The notes under the pieces: model-generated
The model's database searches: none
What the model was told of the DNA's origin: nothing
Seen by the model: the letters and a program-made list of their open reading frames with translations, nothing else
NCBI RefSeq assembly: GCF_023091745.1
Contig: NC_068912.1
Coordinates: forward strand, 76,557,067 to 76,621,066
DNA length: 64,000 nucleotides
Direction: 5' to 3'
Source of the DNA: Budorcas taxicolor
Taxonomy: Eukaryota > Chordata > Mammalia > Artiodactyla > Bovidae
Part shown: in pieces, positions 56,295-64,000 of the stretch
Position numbering within the stretch: the first letter of the stretch is position 1
Layout: the number at the start of each line of letters is the position of its first letter
Made by a program: the position numbers and the translations under genes

Positions 56295-56486
56295 ACTGTA
56301 TAATCCTATGGGATTTGATTTAGGTCATACCTGAATGGTCTAGTGGTTTTCCCTACTGTCTTCATTTAAGTCTGAATTTGGCATAAGGAGTTCATGATCA
56401 GAGTCACAGTCAGCTCCCAGTCTTAATTTTGCTGACTGCATAGAGCTTCTCCAGCTTTGGCTGCAAAGAATATAATCAATCTGATT

Positions 56487-56840
56487 TCAGTATTGACCAT
56501 CTGGTGATGTCCATGTATAGAGTCTTCTCTTGTGTTGTTGAAAGAGGGTCTTTGCTATGACCAGTGCATTCTCTTGGCAAAACTCTGTTAGCATTTGCTC
56601 TGCTTTGTTTTGTACCTGAAGCCCAAATTTGCCTGTTACTGCAGATATCTCTTGACTACCTACTTTTGCATTCCAGTCCCCTATAATGAAAAGGACATCT
56701 TTTTTGAATGTTAGTTTTAGAAGGTCTTGTAGGTCTTCATAGAACCGTTCAACTTCAGCTTCTTCAGCATTAGTGGTAGGGGCATAGACTTGGATTACTG
56801 TGATATTGAATGGTTTGCATTGGAAATGAACAGAGATCAT
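56487..56840 (-). pseudogene. BovB endonuclease fragment with intact GDWNAK motif
   Basis: A 117-codon minus-strand frame begins MISVHFQCKPFNITVIQVYAP, keeps the metal-binding GDWNAKVGS motif and reaches LYTWTSPDGQY. The sense copy at 32023 has a stop at the Trp of this motif and lacks 10 bp near its start, so this copy shows what was lost there. The start of the endonuclease domain lies further right (to about 57010), broken by stops. The frame closes next to QNQIDYI. Confidence 0.9.
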
Positions 56841-57738
56841 TCTGTTGTTTTTGAGACTGCCTCCAAGTACTGCATTTTGGACTCTTTCATTGATTATGAT
56901 GGCTACTTTATTTATTCTAAGGAATTCTTGCTCACAGTAGTAGATATAATGGTCATCTGTGTTAAATTCACCTGTTCCATTCTATTTTAGTTGACTGATT
57001 CCTAAAACGTTGATGTTCACTCTGACATCTTTTTGACCATTTCTAATTTGCCTTGATCCGTGGACCTAACATTCCAGGCTCCTATGTAATATTCCTTTTT
57101 ACAGCATCAGACTTTACTCCATCACCAGTCACATCTATAACTGGGTATTGTTTTGCTTTGGGTCTGTCTCTTCATTCTTTCTGGAGTTATTTCTCCACTG
57201 ATCTCCTGTAGCATACTGGCCACCTACCAAACTGGGGAGTTCATCTTTTAGTGTCTTATCTTTTTGCCTTTTCATGCTATTCATGGGGTTCTCAAGGCAA
57301 GAAAACAGAAGTGGTTTGCTATCCCCTTCTCAGTGTACCACGTTTTATCAGAACTCTCCACCATGACCTGTCCATCTTGGGTGGAGGACATGACATGACT
57401 CACTGTTTCACTGAGTTAGACAAGGCTGTGGTCCATGTGATCAGTTTGGTTAGTTTTCTCTGATTGTGGTTTTCATTCTGTCTGCCTTCTGATGGATAAG
57501 GATAAGAGGCTTATGGAAGCTTCCTGATGGGAGAGACTGACTGAGGGGGAAAGTGGGTCTTATTCTGCTGGGCAGGGTCATGCTCAGTAAATCTTTAATC
57601 CAATTTTCTTTTGATGGGAATGGCTGTGTACCCTCCCTGTTATTTGGTCTGAGGCTCAACTATGGTGGAGTTAATGAAGATAATGGTGACCTCCTTCAAA
57701 AGGTCCCATGTATGCATTGCCACACTCAGTGCCCCTGA

Positions 57739-58027
57739 TAATTCAATTTTGACACTAGTTGACTAGTATATGTTCAAGGACTTTCTCTGAGAAGATAGGG
57801 TTCCTCTGGTTAAAAACTGCTATTTTAATTTTTTTTTTTCTGGGAATTCATGGAGTTTACCTAAGTCTGGGCTTCTTTGATTCCTCCAAAATTAGTTTTC
57901 CAACAGCAGGCATTCCATAGTTACTGTCTTTAGGCAGTTTCTACTGAAAATAAGTTTAGATGAACGTGAAAAATGAAGAAATATATAGGCTTGAAGTTTT
58001 GGAATAGCAATTTATTTTGATAATAGT
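57739..58027. other. No recognisable feature
   Basis: Short non-repeat stretch between two BovB copies. Confidence 0.35.
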
Positions 58028-58038
58028 AATGACAACAA

Positions 58039-59389
58039 CACAGGATTGGAAAAGGTCAGTTTTCATTCCAATTCCAAAGAAAGGCAATGCCAAGGAATGC
58101 TCAAACTACCACATAATTGCACTCATTTCACATGCTAGTAAAGTAATGCTCAAAATTCTTGAAGCCAGGCTTCAGCAATACATGAACCGTGAACTTCCTG
58201 ATGTTTGAGCTGGTTTTAGAAAAGGCAGAGGAACCAGAGATCAAATTGCCAACATCTGCTGGATCACGGAAAAAGCAAGAGAGTTCCAGAAAAATATCTA
58301 TTTCTGCTTTCTTGACTATGCCAAAGGCTTTGACTGTGTGGATCACAAGAAACTATGGAAAATTTTGAGAGAGATGGGAATACCAGACCACCTGACCTGC
58401 CTCTTGAGAAATCTGTATGCAGGTCAGGAAGCAGCAGTTACAACTGGACATGGAACAACAGACTGGTTCCAAATAGGAAAAGGAGTACGTCACGGCTGTA
58501 TATTGTCACCCTGCTTATTTAACTTCTATGCAGAGTACATCATGAGAAATGCTGGGCTGGAAGAAACACAAGCTGGAATCAAGATTGCTTGGAGAAATAT
58601 TAATAACTTCAGATATGCAGATGACACCACCCTTATGGCAGAAAGTGAAGAGGAACTAAAAAGCCTCTTGATAAAAGTGAAAGGAGAGAGTGAAAAAGTT
58701 GGCCTAAAGCTCAACATTCAGAAAACGAAGATCATGGCATCCGGGCCCATCACTCCATGGGAAATAGATGGGGAAACAGTGGAAACAGTGTCAGAGTTTA
58801 TTTTGGGGGGCTCCAAAATCATTGCAGATGGTGATTGCAGCCATGAAATTAAAAGACGCTTACTCCTTGGAAGAAAAGTTATGACCAACCTAGTATATTC
58901 AAAAGCAAAGACATTACTTTGCCGACTAAGGTCCGTCTAGTCAAGACTATGGTTTTTCCTGTGGTCATGTATGGATGTGAGTGTTGGACTGTGAAGAAGG
59001 CTGAGCGCTGGAGAATTGATGCTTTTGAACTATGGTGTTGGAGAAGACTCTTGAGAGTCCCTTGGACTGCAAGGAGATCCAACCAGTCCATTCTGAAGGA
59101 GATCAGCCCTGGGATTTCTTTGGAAGGAATGATGCTAAAGCTGAAACTCCAGTACTTTGGCCACCTCATGAGAACAGTTGACTGATTGGAAAAGACTCTG
59201 ATGCTGGGAGGGATTGGGGTCAGGAGGAGAAGGGGACGACAGAGGATGAGATGGCTGGATGGCATCACTGACTCGATGGATGTGAGTCTGAGTGAACTCC
59301 AGGAGTTGGTAATGGACAGGGAGGCCTGGCGTGCTGCGATTCATGGGGTCGTGAAGAGTCAGACACGACTGAGTGACTGAACTGAACTG
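58039..59389 (+). mobile_element. BovB LINE, 5'-truncated, sense, with perfect TSD
   Basis: 1.35 kb from 'acaggattggaaaaggtcag' (RT motif near WKRSVFIPI) to ctgaactga. The 11-bp repeat aatgacaacaa is identical at 58028-58038 and 59390-59400, so this is one of the younger insertions. Confidence 0.95.
58338..58940 (+). pseudogene. BovB RT motif B to C-terminal region
   Basis: A 200-codon frame: MDHKKLWKILREMGIPDHL, motif B GVRHGCILSPCLF (Gln to His), motif C YADD, KVGLKLNIQKTKIMASG. A short deletion near 58894 (loss of about 10 bases between ctagtatattc) shifts frame and ends it; the remaining C-terminal parts are open at 58919-59185 (PWTARRSNQSILKEI) and 59186-59380. Upstream, 58017-58208 holds the first RT motif and ends at TGA (gatgtttgagctgg). 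Confidence 0.92.
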
Positions 59390-59400
59390 AATGACAACAA

Positions 59401-60081
59401 ACTGGATAATTTCTGTATTTAAAAATTCTGTCTGATGATGGAAGTTTCACAGGTGACTCTCACTCTAAAAAGCATGAAGGAGAACTCTTCACACACATGC
59501 AGAAAGAGAATGATTAAGTAGTTAAGCGATATCTTTCTAGATCCTTTGAACAATGAAAACTACAGGCCCAATGAGCATGTCATAATTTATAATTATGTTT
59601 GCAATAATTCAAGGACTCATACTACCTTTCCCAAAAGAAAACTCTGATAAGCTCAAAGAAATACATTTGAGATTTAATGTATGGCATCTCTATTCATTTT
59701 ATGCCCACTAGGCACACCCTTGAAACCATAATTGGCAGGTAACTCTAAATCAGCTGTAAATAAAACAAAGACCATTGTTTAAAATTGCAAAAAATGACTG
59801 ATGGGAATTGTGGTATTTGAACAGCACATTGATGCTGATGATCCTTTGTCCCTCTAGTGAAGGGCAAGGTAAGTACTTTGGAAGCTGCAGAACTCTCAGG
59901 CCTATTCTATTGAGTATTAAAAAAAAAAATCTTGAAAGAAAATATTAAGCTGTCATGGCTAAATGAAGCTTTATAGCTTCATTTAAGGGTAAAATTTTCA
60001 ATTAAAGGACAGTTTACTCATTAATAAATATGTCATTACATAGTAAATTTAGGAAGAAATAGTCAGTTTATTCTATTTAAC
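59401..60081. other. No recognisable feature
   Basis: About 680 bp of AT-rich DNA with no gene or nameable repeat. Confidence 0.35.
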
Positions 60082-61805
60082 AATAGAATGGTAAAGACTA
60101 GAGATCTCTTCAAGAAACTTAGAGACACCAAGGGAACATTTCAAGCAAAGATGGATGGGCACAATAAGGAAAGAAGTAGTATAGAACTAACAGAAACAGA
60201 AGATATTCAAAAGAGGTGGCAAGAATACACAGACGAACTGTGCAAAAAAGATGTTCAAGACCCAGATAATCATGATGGTGTGATCACTCACCTAGAGCCA
60301 GATGTCCTGGAAGGCTAAGTCAAGTAGGCCTGAGAAAGCATTTCTAAGAACAAAGGTACTGGAGGTGTTGAAATTCCAGCTGAGCTGTTTCAGATCCTAA
60401 AAGGTGGTGTTGTGACAGTGCTGCACTCAATATGCCAGCAAATTTGGAAAACTCAGCAGTGGCCACAGGACTGGAAAATGTCAGTTTTCATTCCAATCTC
60501 AAAGAAAGGGAATGTCAAAGAATGCTCAAATACTCCACAATTGTACTCATCTCACACGCTAGCAAAGCAATGCTCAAAGTTCTCCAATCCAGGCTTCAAA
60601 ATTACATGAACCATGAACTTCCAGAATTTCAATCTGGATTTATAAAAGGCAGAGGAATCAGAGATCAAATTGCCAACATCTGTAGGATCATCAAAAAAGC
60701 GAGAGAGTTCCAGAAACACATCTACTTCTGCTTTATTGACTATGCAAAATCCTTTGACTGTCTGAATCACAACAAATTGTGGAAAATTCTTCAAGAGATG
60801 GGGATGCCAGACCACCTTAGTGCCTCCTGAGAAATCTGTATGTGGGTCAAGAAGCAACCGTTAGAACTGGACATGAAACAACGGACTGGTTCCAAATTGC
60901 AAAAGAAGTAGGTCAAAACTGTATATTGTCACCCTGCTTATATAACATCTATGCAGAGTACATCACGCGAAATGCCAGGATGGAGGAAGCACAAGCTGGA
61001 ATCAAGATTGCCGGGAGAAATATCAATAAGCTAGATATGCAGATGACACCACTCTTATGGCAGAATGCAAAGAAGAACTAAAGAGCTTTGTGATGAAAGT
61101 GAAAGAGGAGCACGAAAAAGTTGGCTTAAAACTCAACATTCAAAAATTAACATCATGGCATCCAGTCCCCATCACTTCATGGCAAATAGATGGGGAAACA
61201 ATGGAAACAATGAAAGACTTTATTTTTCTGGGCTCCAAAATCACTGCAGATGGTGATTGCAGACATGAAATTAAAAAAAACTTCCTCCTCGGAAGAAAAG
61301 CTATGACCAACCTAGACAGCATATTAAAGAGTAGAAATATTACTTTACTGACAAAGGTTCATCTAGTCAAAGCTATGGTTTTTCCAGTAGTCATGTATGG
61401 ATGTGACAGTTGGACAATAAAGATAGCTGAGCATTGAAGAATTGATGCTTTTGAATTGTGGCATTGAGGAAGACTCTTGATTAGAGTTCCTTGGATTGCA
61501 AGGAGATCCAACCAATCCATCCTAAAGGGAATCAGTCCTGAACATTCATTGGAAGGACTAGCTGAAGCTCTAATACTCTGGCCACCTGATGGGAAGAACT
61601 GACTCATTGGAAAAGACCGTGATGCTGGGTAATATTAAAGGCAGGAGAAGAAGGGGACAACAGAAGATGAGATGGTTGGAAGGAATCAGTGGACTCGAAG
61701 GACATAAGTTTAAGCAAGTTCCGGGAGCTGGTGATGGACAGGGAAGCCTGACTTGCTGCAGTCCATGGGGTCACAAAGAGTCAGACATGACTGAGGAACT
61801 GAAAG
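60082..61805 (+). mobile_element. BovB LINE, 5'-truncated, sense, old copy
   Basis: Runs from caatagaatggtaaagacta (linker) to the diverged end 'gactgaggaactgaaa'. Many stops and indels. The variable codon is GGG. Confidence 0.92.
60088..61437 (+). pseudogene. BovB linker/RT remnants of old copy
   Basis: Open pieces at 60088-60318 (KTRDLFKKLRDTKGTF), 60432-60830 (ARLQ region, motif A FIDYAKSFDCLNHNKLW, with Ala and Val/Asp changes), 60842-61081 (motif B as KEVGQNCILSPCLY) and 61057-61437 (region after motif C). A one-base loss near 61035 places the YADD motif partly off frame. Divergence from the young copies is visible throughout. Confidence 0.86.
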
Positions 61806-63149
61806 TTTAGACAAACTTTGAGGAAAACAGAGTCAAAACAATATGAGAAAACAGGCTGCAGTATCCAGTGGCTTTCTTGTTTATTTGGGGGGGTGGGGGG
61901 GCGGCGCGCACGGGTTGTTTTTTTAAAACATGGAGTGAGAGTAGCTATGAATATAATGGGATTCTAATTAGATGCTTATAAAGATACCAGTCAAAACTAC
62001 AGACGCCTGTAAAAGGGGAACCTCATTTTTTGATAATAATAATAAAATGAGAAAAAATGCACGTACTTGAAATAAAAAGTGGGAGGACCTCACATAGGTA
62101 AGTAGGGCTCCCACCATGAAAAGGTAAGGGAAAGAATTTGTACTCCAGACAAAAAGAATGCCAACAAATAAAAGAATGTTATTTATATAAGAAGAAAAAA
62201 ATATGATTTTAGCCTTTCACTTGAGGAAGTTTTCAGCTGCTACTGAAATTTTTTTCTCCAGCTATCGGTCATAGGCAGGGCTAGTAATAAACCAGATTAT
62301 TATACAGCTATTTGTCACCCATTAATTTTCACTTTGCTGCTTGGAAAGAAACCCTAGAAATCAGGACTCTAAGGCTGGGGAGAAACACATATGTGCTTTA
62401 CCGAGGCTATGAATAAGGTTCAAGGCAACACCTGTAGCCCACTGAGCCTGACTGATTTTATATTCCTTCAAAGGTTTAGGAGGACCCAGAGAGGGGGCAT
62501 AAGACAGAGTCAACAAAGTATTAGCAAAATACTCCACTTAGGTTTACAGGAGAGTCTATTAAAAGTCAGACATGATTATAGCCCTAATTCTACCATTTAT
62601 TCGTTCAGCATCTCCACCAAACTACATTACATCTCTTAAGTCTCAGTACATGATTTACATACTGAGGGTAATGATTATATCCACCTTACAAGTGGTTTTA
62701 TAAGTAAAAGAAAACACTACATTTAAAGTTTTAAAATTTTTGTTATCAGCAAGTTTAGGACTTGCTGCATATAACAATCATTTTGTACTTGAGCACTAAG
62801 TTTTTCAACTCTTCAGATGCAGGGACCATATTTTATTCTTCCTTCTCAATTACACAGCTCCTATGCCATTTCTGAGTCAGCAATAAAGAAAAAGAGAAGT
62901 TGAGGTAGATTTTAAATGAGTCTCAATTTTTGTTAAAAGGAGTTAAATGTTATGTATTAAGATTGAGAGTAAGATGGGTTAAGGAAAGAAGTATATGCTT
63001 ATAATACTCAGTGATGCAGTGGGAGAAGGAGTGAACCAAAAATAAATAAATGGTTTGAAGGTGATCCTAAAGACTCAATTCAGATTATGGAGGATAAATC
63101 TTCAGTGCTATAAATAATCTTGAATTCAAGTTAAGAAAGAAGAAGACAA
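61806..63149. other. No gene; G-rich run at about 61887-61911 and a MIR-like piece
   Basis: 'gggggggtgggggggcggcg' at about 61887 is a G-rich run that continues into CG-rich bases. At about 62575-62710, 'cactgagcctgact'-like and 'gggtaatgattatatccacc' text is MIR-like. Nothing else is recognised. Confidence 0.4.
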
Positions 63150-63242
63150 GAACGTAGTGTATAGCACAGGGAGCTATACTCAATATCTTGTAATAACCTA
63201 CAATGCAAAATAATCTGGGAAAGAATATATATATGCATATAT
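63150..63242 (+). mobile_element. L1 3' UTR fragment
   Basis: 'agcacagggagctatactca' and 'atatcttgtaataacctaca' match the distal L1 3' UTR of artiodactyls. Cut by BovB at about 63243. Confidence 0.65.
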
Positions 63243-64000
63243 TGTTGCTAAGTCGTGTCTGACTCTTTGAGACCCATGGACTGCAGCACACCAGGGTTCC
63301 CTGTCCTTTGCTATCTCCCAAAGTTTGCTCAGATTTATGCCCATTGAATTGGTGATACTTTCTAACCATCTCATCCTCTGCTGCCTACTTCTCCTTTTGC
63401 TTTCAATCTTTCCAGTATCAGGGATTTTTCCAGTGAGTCAGCTCTTCCCATCAAGTGACCAAAGTATTGGAGCTTCAGCTCCAATATCAATCCTTCCAAT
63501 GAATATTCAAGGTTGATTTCTTTTAGGATTGACTGGCTTGATCTCCTTGCTGACCAAGGGACTCTAAAGAATCCTCTCCAGCACCACAGTTCAAAAGCAT
63601 CGTTTATTCAGTGCTCACTCTTCTTTATGGTCCAACTTTCACATCCTCATATGAACACTGGAAAAACCATAGCTTTGAATATACAGAGCATTTTTGGCAA
63701 ACTAATGTCTCTGCTTTTTAATATGCTGTCTAGTTTGGTCATAGCTTTTTCTTCAAGGAGCAAGTGTTTTTTAATTTCATGACTGCAGTCACTATTCACA
63801 GTGATTTGGGAACCCAAGAAAATAAAATCTGTCACTGCTTTCACTTTTTTCCCTTTTATCTACATGAAGTGCTGAGACTGGATGCCATAAACTTATTTTT
63901 CTGAATGTGGAGTTTTAAGCCAGCTTTTTGACTCTCTCTTTCACTCTCATCAAGAGGCTCTTTCATTCCCCTCACTTTCTGACATTAGAGTGGTATCGTC
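63243..64000 (-). mobile_element. BovB LINE (antisense), old, running off the window
   Basis: An inverted BovB tail (gttgctaagtcgtgtctgac) back to the region after motif C at 64000, where the window ends. Diverged; the variable codon is GGG. The minus-strand frame 63647-63844 is a short RT remnant. Confidence 0.9.

Larger units (their letters stand above)
53830..57738 (-). mobile_element. Near full-length BovB LINE (antisense), old, hosting a nested BovB
   Basis: An inverted BovB from 3' end (53830) to a 5' leader at 57738 (ccacactcagtgcccctga). After removing the nested copy (55876-56294) it is about 3.5 kb. It is the only copy here with the entire 5' leader. All domains can be traced in reverse order but are broken by many substitutions and indels. 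Confidence 0.93.

Overview
This window looks like nuclear DNA from a bovid ruminant, most likely cattle or a close relative. It carries BovB (RTE-clade LINE), BOV-A2 and Bov-tA SINEs, cetartiodactyl CHR-type SINEs and ruminant-type L1, and this mixture is diagnostic of Pecora/Bovidae. All family names come from memory of the consensus sequences, because no database search was possible. I found no confident host gene, rRNA, tRNA, CRISPR array or operon. It reads as a repeat-saturated intergenic or deep intronic region. The one possible host-gene trace is a weak candidate exon at 2941-3159 with good splice-like borders.

Layout. Bases 1-5840 are mostly old or unique DNA with MIR and L2 relics, microsatellites and the candidate exon. 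Bases 5840-7400 hold an L1 3' end plus a CHR SINE. Bases 7500-11200 hold MIR, a hAT-type element and an old L2 split by a BovB piece. Bases 11500-16000 hold BovB, BOV-A2 and a CHR-2/BovB pair inside one apparent target duplication. Bases 15931-20633 hold a young L1 with an internal inverted duplication. Bases 21050-25400 are a deep nest of SINEs and BovB pieces in two older L1s. Bases 25640-30470 hold BovB, L1M and MIR. Bases 30809-35536 are a 4.7-kb compound BovB locus inside one 8-bp target duplication. Bases 35530-45650 hold old L1, an MLT1-like LTR, MIR, BOV-A2, BovB, a CHR-2 split by BovB, and L2 split by Bov-tA. Bases 45650-64000 are dominated by BovB in both orientations, including one almost full-length antisense copy (53830-57738) that itself carries a nested BovB.

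By my boundaries BovB alone covers about 24 kb (roughly 38%) of the window and about 60% of the last 18 kb. Every recognisable coding stretch is a decayed piece of a retrotransposon protein: L1 ORF1p, L1 ORF2p endonuclease/reverse transcriptase, or BovB endonuclease/reverse transcriptase. All carry stops or frameshifts and none looks able to make a full protein. The BovB and L1 copies share one working logic, target-primed reverse transcription (TPRT). Bov-tA and BOV-A2 carry BovB-like 3' ends and are generally thought to be mobilised by BovB. The most interesting items are structural: the compound BovB locus, the chimera-like CHR-2/BovB insertion, the inverted-duplicated L1, and a codon in the BovB ORF that exists in five states across the local copies.
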